5,016 bases of DNA from Thermoplasmata archaeon. Its GTDB lineage: Bacteria > Actinomycetota > Acidimicrobiia > Acidimicrobiales > Acidimicrobiaceae. Position 1 is the stretch's first letter; every line of letters begins with the position of its first letter. The translations under genes were made by a program, and so were the position numbers. The DNA is taken from contig JAKBHQ010000339.1 in assembly GCA_021836665.1 (NCBI GenBank), positions 1 to 5,016 of the forward strand. Reading direction: 5' to 3'. Positions 1 to 5,016 of the stretch are shown piece after piece. The notes beneath the pieces are model-generated. The model did not search any database and was not told the DNA's origin. It saw only the letters and a program-made list of their open reading frames with translations.

Positions 1-158
1 GAGTTGTGGCGGGGGAGGCATTTATCACACAGGTCGGCGCAGTGGCTGAAGACACTAGGCACCAGGAGACTTCGCAAGCCAATGGGTCCGAGACGCCAGA
101 GGTCGAGGCGGGACAGCACCTGGACACCGATGACCTGGACGATGCCGTCGAAGGATAG
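1..158 (+). CDS. C-terminal end of an unidentified protein (5' end outside window)
   Basis: The reading frame that starts at base 3 is open to a TAG at 156-158 and gives about 51 residues, ending in the acidic tail DTDDLDDAVEG. I do not recognise the protein. The visible part begins VVAGEAFITQVGAVAED, which could be the end of a folded domain, and then becomes polar and acidic (many E, D, Q, T) like a disordered tail. The choice of frame is a judgement. Frame 1 is also open to 162 but gives an arginine- and tryptophan-rich product that looks like an out-of-frame translation, and frame 2 stops early. The next clear gene is 668 bp away, so this gene probably belongs to an upstream transcription unit rather than to the downstream pair. 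No function is proposed. Confidence 0.5.
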   Translation, partial: VVAGEAFITQVGAVAEDTRHQETSQANGSETPEVEAGQHLDTDDLDDAVEG

Positions 159-170
159 ATGAAAATTCAG

Positions 171-185
171 GGCCAGCTGCTGGTC
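171..185 (+). terminator. Possible weak terminator hairpin after the upstream gene
   Basis: Twelve bases after the TAG of the upstream gene, 171-176 (GGCCAG) can pair with 180-185 (CTGGTC) over the triloop CTG, with one G-U pair. No T-run follows, so this is not a canonical intrinsic terminator. Position is the main argument for it. It may instead be a chance hairpin around the CAGCTG palindrome. Confidence 0.2.
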
Positions 186-193
186 ACCTAATG

Positions 194-227
194 TACTTAA
201 GTAAGTTTTCCCTACGACTAGTAAGTT
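194..227. repeat. Palindrome TACTTAAGTA with an overlapping direct repeat AGTAAGTT
   Basis: TACTTAAGTA at 194-203 is a perfect 10-bp palindrome. AGTAAGTT occurs at 200-207 and again at 220-227, exactly 20 bp apart, or about two helical turns, so both copies would face the same side of the DNA. The arrangement resembles a protein-binding site. No promoter is evident beside it and no regulator can be named. Confidence 0.3.
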
Positions 228-428
228 GGAATCACGCCTAAATATCGAATTGGCCAAGCTATATACAGAGTCGAATCCAGTTTCTATTTTTGGCGGGATG
301 CTTGTTGATGGACAACGAGCCTCTAAATGGCGACCTCGCGCCAGCGGAAGCTAGGTGGGATGGACCATTATATGAGTTCCACGAAACACGGCTTGGTGAA
401 GTTCGTGGCAGTTAAATTGGCATCTAGA

Positions 429-457
429 TTGCGTCGACTCGGTGTCGACTCGATTAT
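429..457 (+). promoter_or_regulatory. Weak promoter candidate ahead of the structured element
   Basis: TTGCGT at 429-434 and GATTAT at 452-457 are separated by 17 bp. They match the sigma-70 boxes at 3 of 6 and 4 of 6 positions, but the first T of the -10 box is missing. A start near 464 would lie about ten bases before the structured element at 475. The two GTCGACTCG copies would fill almost the whole spacer, where an operator would block RNA polymerase. An alternative -10 box, TAATTT at 462-467, has no good partner. This is a suggestion only. Confidence 0.15.
433..452. repeat. Tandem direct repeat of GTCGACTCG, period 11
   Basis: GTCGACTCG is present at 433-441 and 444-452, separated by GT. 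Each copy contains the palindrome GTCGAC, so the pair also reads as inverted half-sites. The 11-bp period is close to one helical turn. The core ACTCG returns at 528-532, 552-556 and 797-801, and in reverse at 572-576 and 800-804. This could be an operator, but the core is also fairly common in the coding sequence of this window, so its enrichment is uncertain. Confidence 0.35.
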
Positions 458-474
458 CTGCTAATTTGAAGGTG

Positions 475-584
475 CTTTGAGTAGCCTGATCACCAATTGG
501 AGTGCAAACTAGCTGCAGGCTCGCAGTACTCGGTAATTGGTGATCTTCCCGACTCGAAAGTCCGGCATGTTCGAGTTCTCAAAG
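475..584 (+). ncRNA. Candidate structured RNA with a three-way junction
   Basis: Three helices nest without conflict. P1 pairs CTTTGAG (475-481) with CTCAAAG (578-584), seven Watson-Crick pairs. P2 pairs GATCACCAATT (488-498) with AATTGGTGATC (535-545), eleven pairs. It continues with a 499-534 G-U pair, a two-base bulge (532-533), six more pairs (500-505 with 526-531, including one G-U) and a small tip (511-513 with 519-521). P3 pairs ACTCGAA (552-558) with TTCGAGT (570-576), plus a 551-577 G-U pair. The three non-canonical pairs are G-U when read on the + strand and would be C-A mismatches on the other, so + strand transcription fits better. I recognise no known riboswitch, ribozyme or housekeeping RNA core. 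There is no T-run after P1, so this is not a terminator. It could be a small RNA or a distant leader of the gene at 827, or it could be a DNA-level repeat structure. Confidence 0.35.
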
Positions 585-606
585 GGTGTAGGTGATAGTG
601 TCGTCG

Positions 607-629
607 AAGGCTTAATGTGGCCCAGCCTT
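607..629. repeat. Inverted repeat AAGGCT/AGCCTT
   Basis: AAGGCT (607-612) and AGCCTT (624-629) form a perfect 6-bp stem with an 11-base loop. It begins 22 bases after the three-way-junction element and might be an extra hairpin of the same transcript. There is no T-tract after it, so it is unlikely to be an intrinsic terminator. Confidence 0.25.
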
Positions 630-791
630 GAGGAACTGTAGGTTGCACTGGTATCTAGCTCTCGTATTACGGCTTTAGCGGTAATTAGTGCAGTTGAGCG
701 ACCTGACTGCGGTTGGGGTCGATTACGGGCGGTATTTTCGTTGTTTGACATCTAGGCGAAGTGATGTCTTTTCTTTACATGCCGTATCGGC

Positions 792-820
792 TCGTAACTC
801 GAGTTGTTTCGAAATAGTCT
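792..820 (+). promoter_or_regulatory. Possible leaderless promoter of the DivIVA-like gene
   Basis: TAGTCT at 815-820 has the TAnnnT form of a -10 box. Its end is six bases before the ATG at 827, the spacing expected if transcription begins at the start codon itself. The gene has no Shine-Dalgarno sequence, which fits a leaderless mRNA, common in Actinobacteria. The -35 box is poor (TCGTAA at 792-797, 17-bp spacer). A perfect TTGACA at 745-750 has no TAnnnT box at a suitable distance. Confidence 0.2.
796..805. promoter_or_regulatory. Perfect palindrome AACTCGAGTT upstream of the DivIVA-like gene
   Basis: This 10-bp perfect palindrome ends 21 bases before the ATG at 827. It contains ACTCG on both strands, the same core as the tandem repeat at 433-452 and the P3 helix at 552-576. 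Its place in the would-be promoter spacer suits an operator, but the binding protein is unknown and chance cannot be excluded. Confidence 0.25.
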
Positions 821-826
821 TTAGGC

Positions 827-3211
827 ATGTCATTTGATACCGCTCCGAACCGTGATGATCGTCTCACGCCACAGTTAATTGCCGCACTGGAGTTCTCAAG
901 CCACTTACGCGGCTATAACAGGGACGAAGTAAGGGCCTTTTTGGTAAAGGTTGCAGCTCAGATGTCATCCTTAGAAGAGGCACTGAGTCGGTCAAGGGTG
1001 GAGATCGAGGTTCTAAAGCGGGATTCTGGGAACCAACTTCAAATTGGAGAACTCGAGGCTTCTAAAGTAGGCGAACATGCGGCCGAGGTAGTTCGCATCG
1101 CATCGGACACCGCAAGAGCGATTCGGATCCAAGCCGAAAGTCAGGCCGAGGCCATTGTGCAGCGAGCCGAGCGCAGTGCTCGGCGAATTGTGGAAGACGC
1201 TGAAGCAAAAGCCGAGTCACTCCAAATGGAGTCGTCTCAGAGTGCGGAGGACGCACTGCAAAGGGCCAAGAAGCAAGGCGATGAGTTCTTAAACTATGCC
1301 GAGGCGCAGGGAAATGAGCTAATACAGAAGGCAAAAGAGGAGGGCCGAGCGATTGTCTACAGGGCAAAAGAGCTAAGGTCCTCCTACCTCAATGACGCAC
1401 GCTCTAAGGTTGACGAACTTATGAAGGAGATGTCCGAACTAGAAGCTGCAAGGAACAGTATCCTCACCATTCTAAACGGGGCTGCGAGGATGATAGCAAG
1501 GGTGGAGAGTTCGCTCGATCCGGAACATTTGTACCTGAAATCGGTGGAGGACGACGATAGAGCCCATGCAGACGGTGACTCGATTCCCCAGGCTAAAGGT
1601 GAGAATACTCACGACGAAGACCCGGAGAGCTCATTACAAGATCCAAGAGAGTCGGAGGCGTTTGAAGATGCTCCTCCCAACTTTGAGGACCGGAAGGAGC
1701 CATTTCTCGAAGGTAGTGAACAAAGACCATCAGATGAGATCGAGGAGCTGAGGGCAGTCCAGCCTTCTACTTTATACGTGGCAACAGACCCACAGAGTGA
1801 GGTCGAACTTATACCTGAAGTTGAAATTGGCTCCTCAGAAGTGGGCGGTGAAGTTGTCCACGGCGAGGAGCAGGATCAAAGAGCCAACTATTTCCCTCAA
1901 GCGGACGCAATTATTGGTGAGAGCGGAGAAGATGACGGCGAGCTTGGAGGCGCTGACCTTACTGAAGCCGAGGCGCTGTTCGAGGAGGATCTCTTAGAGG
2001 GCTCAATTCTTGATTCGGTCATACAGGATGAGGTAGAGGAGTATTTTGCCTTTGACGACGAAGATGAATTAGCGGCTTACCCAAGTGACCAGGCCAGGAG
2101 TGCAGATACAGCCTTACTTGATTCTATCGTTGATGAGCCAATATCCATCTCCCATGAATCGACCTTTTCACGAGATGTCGAGGCGATTCAGGAGCCAACC
2201 CTCGCAGAGACCATCTCCCCTACGGCATCAGCTGAAGGGCCTGTGATCGACTCTCCAGCGACGAAGGGAGTAGTTGGCCAGCATAATGATTCAGGCCCAC
2301 CACATTTGACCGCCCAGGTTGATGCAGAAAGGCTAAATCGACTCGAAGAACTATTTGAGCGTATGAGGGTAAGCCGCAACTCAGAGGCCCTGGAAGCTCA
2401 CTCAGTTCTTTCCTTAGACGAGGTACCTCACCCAGAAGTAGAGGAAAGTGATCATCGAGCGATCGCATCCCCACTGAAGGCTTCGGAAGCGCTTTCCGAT
2501 ATGCCAAGAGGCGCCGCTGGTACCGAAGGAGCCTCTGTGGTGTTGGGTGAGACCGAAATGGCCTTGATTGAATCCAGAGACGTAAGCATCCAGCCAGCGC
2601 TTCTTCAATTGTCTCGCAGGACAAAGCGACTCCTTCAGGATGACCAAAATGAACTCCTAGATGCCTTGAGAAAGGGAGGAGTTGAAGGCGCAAATTTCAT
2701 GACCAAGGAGCTGAGTGCTCGACTTGAACAGCGAGTTGAGGATCTAAAGGAACTTCTGTTGCCAGCGGTTGAAGCGGGTTTTACTTCGGTTGGGGCGGTT
2801 GCAAATCCTGTTAGTTCCTTTGAAATTGCAAGGCAGGTACTCGAGGAATTACTAGCTTTGCTGAACCAGCTGAGCTTGACCAAGGTAAAAGGTTCGCTGC
2901 TCATCCATGATGGCGGCAACGAGTCCGACCAGATAGGTGGAATTTCAGGGATCTATAGAGACTTAAGGAGTTCCAAGCTTGATTCGATCATAGAAGACGC
3001 AGTCGTTTCTGCACACGCCAGAGGTGCACTCGCCGGTTCGGTGGGTCAAAGGGTGCGGTGGATAGCCCATGACAAGGGAAACACTTGTCCGGATTGCGAG
3101 GACAACGCGCTAAACGGCGAGACGACAAGCGGAGAGTTATTTCCTACTTCGCACAGTGCGCCTCCCGCTCACCCTGGCTGTAGATGTCTGATTACGGTCG
3201 AGCGCGCCTAG
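827..3211 (+). CDS. DivIVA-domain coiled-coil protein with C-terminal MuF-like Cys/His motif
   Basis: This 794-residue protein is probably a cytoplasmic scaffold; no enzymatic role is visible. Residues 13-46 match the DivIVA N-terminal pattern (LTPQ, a hydrophobic stretch, then GYNRDEVRAFL), which in known relatives binds curved membrane at poles and septa. Residues 47-230 are coiled coil, with about ten 11-residue repeats between 92 and 198. Residues 232-498 are acidic and apparently disordered, and 291-479 contain no lysine. A short helix follows (499-519), then a helical region from about 587. The end carries W745, CPDC (754-757), then PPAHPGCRC (779-787). These are the only four cysteines and, as far as I can see, the only tryptophan of the protein. 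The tail resembles the last part of phage Mu F / SPP1 gp7-type proteins. The start is firm: an in-frame TAG lies at 815-817 and the DivIVA motif needs the N-terminus. There is no Shine-Dalgarno sequence. The UPF0182 gene follows after 10 bp, so co-transcription is likely. The full-length function is unknown. Confidence 0.9.
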   Translation: MSFDTAPNRDDRLTPQLIAALEFSSHLRGYNRDEVRAFLVKVAAQMSSLEEALSRSRVEIEVLKRDSGNQLQIGELEASKVGEHAAEVVRIASDTARAIRIQAESQAEAIVQRAERSARRIVEDAEAKAESLQMESSQSAEDALQRAKKQGDEFLNYAEAQGNELIQKAKEEGRAIVYRAKELRSSYLNDARSKVDELMKEMSELEAARNSILTILNGAARMIARVESSLDPEHLYLKSVEDDDRAHADGDSIPQAKGENTHDEDPESSLQDPRESEAFEDAPPNFEDRKEPFLEGSEQRPSDEIEELRAVQPSTLYVATDPQSEVELIPEVEIGSSEVGGEVVHGEEQDQRANYFPQADAIIGESGEDDGELGGADLTEAEALFEEDLLEGSILDSVIQDEVEEYFAFDDEDELAAYPSDQARSADTALLDSIVDEPISISHESTFSRDVEAIQEPTLAETISPTASAEGPVIDSPATKGVVGQHNDSGPPHLTAQVDAERLNRLEELFERMRVSRNSEALEAHSVLSLDEVPHPEVEESDHRAIASPLKASEALSDMPRGAAGTEGASVVLGETEMALIESRDVSIQPALLQLSRRTKRLLQDDQNELLDALRKGGVEGANFMTKELSARLEQRVEDLKELLLPAVEAGFTSVGAVANPVSSFEIARQVLEELLALLNQLSLTKVKGSLLIHDGGNESDQIGGISGIYRDLRSSKLDSIIEDAVVSAHARGALAGSVGQRVRWIAHDKGNTCPDCEDNALNGETTSGELFPTSHSAPPAHPGCRCLITVERA
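1100..1420 (+). repeat. Hendecad coiled-coil repeats, about ten 11-residue units (residues 92-198)
   Basis: Three residue series run in strict steps of 11. Alanine stands at 92, 103, 114, 125, 147, 158, 169, 180 and 191, with Ser at 136. A second small-residue series is Ala at 96, 107, 118, 129 and 140, then Gly at 151, 162 and 173. A hydrophobic series is I99, I110, I121, L132, A143, F154, L165, I176, Y187 and L198. Unbroken hendecads favour a straight or slightly right-handed coiled coil rather than a classic left-handed heptad coil. The units have diverged in DNA, so this is an old protein repeat and not a recent 33-bp tandem duplication. Confidence 0.8.
3059..3187 (+). other. MuF/gp7-like terminal motif (residues 745-787): W, CxxC, HPxCRC
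   Basis: The order is W745, D749, C754-P-D-C757, then H782-P-G-C785-R-C787. In phage minor head proteins of the Mu F / SPP1 gp7 type, the C-terminal domain ends in a closely similar series: W, D, a CPxC pair, a Gly-containing loop and a final PxHPxCRC. The spacing here, 27 residues between C757 and C785, is in the range I would expect, but no alignment was made. The residues could bind a metal such as zinc. That a cellular DivIVA-like protein carries this motif is unusual and does not show a phage origin. Confidence 0.65.
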
Positions 3212-3221
3212 GGTAGAACCC
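3211..3221 (+). promoter_or_regulatory. Mini-hairpin filling the gap between the two genes
   Basis: GGGT (3211-3214) and ACCC (3218-3221) are perfect complements around an AGA triloop. The first G is the last base of the upstream stop codon, and the last C touches the ATG at 3222. No Shine-Dalgarno sequence is present, so initiation of the second gene may depend on ribosomes arriving from the first, with a small stem beside the start codon. The stem is only four pairs long and may be chance. Confidence 0.25.
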
Positions 3222-5016
3222 ATGCGGAATCCAAGTGAAATGGCAGCTGGCCATAGAAGAGGATCACGGCGTCAGGTACTCGCGCTAGGTATTTTCATCA
3301 TCCTTATTGTTTTAGTGCTGTCTTTGCGCGGCATTTCGGTCTTTTTCACGGATTTTCTGTGGTTTAAATCGGTCCATCTATCGGGAGTTTGGTCATCCAT
3401 CCTGCTCGCCAAGATCGAGCTAGCGGTCTTTTTCACCCTTGTGGGTGCGTTGATGTCATTTATAAGTCTGACGATCGCACAAAAGATAATGGACAAGAGT
3501 GTTCCAAACGACTCGGCTTCAGAGGAATTGATAAATAGATACAGGAGCGCAACTTCCAGATTTCCGCGCATCGGAAGGATAGTGGTATCTGCAGTAATCG
3601 GTCTTCTTTTGGGAGTAGGTACTTCGTCCCAGTGGCAGACCTGGCTCCTTTTTAGAAATTCGGTCCCTTTTGGAGTCAAGGATCCCCAATTTCATCTCGA
3701 CGCGAGCTTCTTTGTATTTAGGCTACCTTTTTACCTTTTCCTCGTCCACTGGGTGTTTGTAGCGCTCACGCTGGTATTTTTGTTGACTACCGGGGCCCAC
3801 TACTTGTCTGGGAGCATTACGACTCAGGGCAATCGTCCAAGGGTGTCGCCTCCGGTCAAAGCACAGCTGTCGATGATTCTGGGATTGATGGCCCTAGTAA
3901 AAGCTTTTGGTTACTATTTCCAGCGATATGAACTCGACCTGTCCACTCGGGGAGTGGTTCAAGGGGCTTCCTATACCGATGTTCATGCCCAGCTGCCGGC
4001 GCTTAACATGCTTATCGTAATTTCACTTGCGTCGTTCGCTCTACTAATCTTCAATATCAGAAGACAAGGTTGGGTGCTTCCCGCAATTGGAGTAGGTCTT
4101 TGGGCATTTCTCTCAGTAGTTCTCGGTGCGGTGTATCCCGCAATCATCCAGAACTTCGTGGTCCAGCCCTCTCAGGCCACGAAAGAGTTGCCTTACATCG
4201 GTCGCAATATCGTCGCCACTAGGTACGCCCTTGGCCTAGATGGAATTTCACAGCAGAGCTTTCAGGTCAATGACAACCTATCCCAAAACCAACTACTACA
4301 GAGCTCGAATGCATTGAGGGCCGTAAGGCTCTGGGGAACTAATACGCCTTTGCAGACGGTCAACAAGCTCCAGGACATTCGGTCTTACTACCAGTTCAAC
4401 TCGATCAATGCCGACAGGTATAAGATCAACGGCGTGACTACCCCGGTCATAGTCGGCATACGTCAGCTTAATGCGGCCAACCTTCCTTCGAATTCTTGGG
4501 TTAACCAGCACCTTCAATATACTCATGGATATGGAGCCGTCTTAGCCCCCGCCAACCAGATCACTCAAGATGGGAATCCATCTTTCGCCATAAGGGACGT
4601 TCCACCGGTTTCAACCGGAGGAACTGAGACAATTACTCAACCTCAGGTTTACTATGGCCAACAAGTTCCAGGGTATGTTGTTGCCGATACTAAGCAGCCC
4701 GAAGTTGACTACCAGACATCTACAGGCGCTTCGGTTGAAACGAGTTACTCCGGCACTGGTGGTGTGAGGCTATCTTCGGAACTCGTGAAGGCCGCATTCG
4801 CAATGCGCTTTGGTGACCTGAACCTACTTATCTCCGGGCTGATAACGAATCAGTCGAAGATCATGTTCAACCGTGATATCCAAGCTAGGATCCAGAAGGC
4901 CGCCCCATTTTTAACTCTTGGTTCCAACCCGTATCCGGTGATACTTTCTGGAAAGATCTACTGGGTACAGAACGCGTATACCACCTCGGCATATTTTCCG
5001 TATTCTCAGATGGCGG
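3222..5016 (+). CDS. UPF0182 (COG1615) family integral membrane protein, N-terminal 598 residues
   Basis: The function of this family is unknown; members are multi-pass membrane proteins of roughly 900-1000 residues, so about a third is missing beyond the window. About seven hydrophobic segments are seen, near residues 19-42, 57-86, 118-144, 170-195, 214-233, 258-279 and 283-309. A large, probably extracytoplasmic, domain follows. Family-typical blocks are FVVQPSQATKELPYIGRNI (312-330), then TRYALGLD (333-340), DIRSYYQFNS (385-394), YTHGYG (433-438), a YYGQ block, GTGGVRLSS (511-519) and GDLNLL (531-536). In the family as I remember it, PYIGRNI usually reads PYIERNI, so Gly327 may be a small local change. 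ATG 3222 is the first start after an in-frame TGA at 3189-3191; M7 (3240) is an alternative. Neither has a Shine-Dalgarno sequence. The 10-bp gap to the DivIVA-like gene suggests one operon and perhaps translational coupling. No frameshift is seen. Confidence 0.95.
   Translation, partial: MRNPSEMAAGHRRGSRRQVLALGIFIILIVLVLSLRGISVFFTDFLWFKSVHLSGVWSSILLAKIELAVFFTLVGALMSFISLTIAQKIMDKSVPNDSASEELINRYRSATSRFPRIGRIVVSAVIGLLLGVGTSSQWQTWLLFRNSVPFGVKDPQFHLDASFFVFRLPFYLFLVHWVFVALTLVFLLTTGAHYLSGSITTQGNRPRVSPPVKAQLSMILGLMALVKAFGYYFQRYELDLSTRGVVQGASYTDVHAQLPALNMLIVISLASFALLIFNIRRQGWVLPAIGVGLWAFLSVVLGAVYPAIIQNFVVQPSQATKELPYIGRNIVATRYALGLDGISQQSFQVNDNLSQNQLLQSSNALRAVRLWGTNTPLQTVNKLQDIRSYYQFNSINADRYKINGVTTPVIVGIRQLNAANLPSNSWVNQHLQYTHGYGAVLAPANQITQDGNPSFAIRDVPPVSTGGTETITQPQVYYGQQVPGYVVADTKQPEVDYQTSTGASVETSYSGTGGVRLSSELVKAAFAMRFGDLNLLISGLITNQSKIMFNRDIQARIQKAAPFLTLGSNPYPVILSGKIYWVQNAYTTSAYFPYSQMA

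Larger units (their letters stand above)
159..826. other. 668-bp intergenic region, repeat-rich, no convincing gene
   Basis: No frame here gives a protein I would defend. The longest candidates are an 80-codon minus-strand frame (509-751) and a 35-codon plus-strand frame (308-415), both discussed elsewhere. What stands out is symmetry. There is a small hairpin just after the upstream stop (171-185), a 10-bp palindrome at 194-203 and an 8-bp direct repeat at 200-207 and 220-227. A tandem 9-mer lies at 433-452, a three-way-junction fold at 475-584, a 6-bp stem at 607-612/624-629 and a 10-bp palindrome at 796-805. A 5-bp pair, GCAGT/ACTGC, lies at 690-694/706-710. The stretch from about 228 to 432 shows nothing that I can interpret. 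I found no tRNA-like T-arm and no riboswitch class that I recognise. Confidence 0.6.

Noticed and set aside
159..191. 10-codon frame starting directly after the upstream TAG (MKIQGQLLVT)
   Set aside because: It is too short to judge and has no motif. The hairpin at 171-185 lies inside it. A TAGATG junction of this kind is easily chance.
267..280. TCGAATCC, similar to a tRNA T-loop
   Set aside because: The flanking bases do not form a T-stem, and no acceptor or anticodon arm can be built around it.
488..545. 11-bp inverted repeat read as transposon ends or a terminator
   Set aside because: Only 36 bases lie between the arms, there are no flanking target duplications, and no T-run follows. 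The arms fit better as one helix of the larger fold.
745..750. Perfect TTGACA -35 box
   Set aside because: No TAnnnT sequence lies 16-19 bp downstream (the area is CTTTTCTT-like), so it does not make a promoter by itself.
509..751. 80-codon minus-strand frame inside the intergenic region
   Set aside because: It has no Shine-Dalgarno sequence. Its product is rich in Ser, Thr, Asn and Arg without any recognisable motif or hydrophobic pattern, and its 3' part lies across the helices of the structured element. It is the longest frame in the gap, so a homology search could still revive it.
1062..1367. 101-codon minus-strand frame
   Set aside because: It lies wholly opposite the hendecad coding region. 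Its Arg-, Pro- and Leu-rich product is the usual shadow of an Ala/Glu-rich gene.
2220..2693. 157-codon minus-strand frame
   Set aside because: It lies opposite the DivIVA-like gene, whose frame is uninterrupted and carries clear domain motifs. The antisense product has no recognisable feature.
3272..3679. 135-codon minus-strand frame
   Set aside because: It is antisense to the first membrane segments of the UPF0182 gene, which is certain from many family motifs.

Overview
The window looks like chromosomal DNA from an actinobacterium of moderate GC content. Two things suggest this: a long protein with a DivIVA-type polar-targeting N-terminus, and a UPF0182 (COG1615) membrane protein, a family typical of Actinobacteria. 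The combination and the roughly 50% GC would fit an Acidimicrobiia-like lineage, but that placement is inference. No insertion sequence, CRISPR array, tRNA or rRNA was seen, and nothing suggests a mobile island.

Layout, all on the + strand. (1) Positions 1-158 are the acidic C-terminal tail of an unidentified protein cut by the window edge. (2) Positions 159-826 are a 668-bp gap with no convincing gene. It is rich in inverted and direct repeats, and its most striking part (475-584) folds on paper into a closed three-way-junction RNA. (3) Positions 827-3211 encode a 794-residue protein of composite architecture: a DivIVA-like N-terminus, about ten hendecad coiled-coil repeats, a long acidic linker, a helical region, and a C-terminal cysteine/histidine cluster resembling the end of the phage Mu F / SPP1 gp7 family. 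(4) Ten bases later, from 3222 to the window edge, come the first 598 residues of a UPF0182 multi-pass membrane protein.

The two large genes are probably one transcription unit, given the 10-bp spacing and no terminator between them. A reasonable but unproven picture is a cytoplasmic scaffold that marks curved or growing membrane, made together with a membrane protein that has a large extracytoplasmic domain. Together they may act in envelope growth or division. Neither protein's biochemical role can be read from the sequence. The best candidates for something undescribed are the DivIVA/MuF-like fusion and the structured intergenic element.
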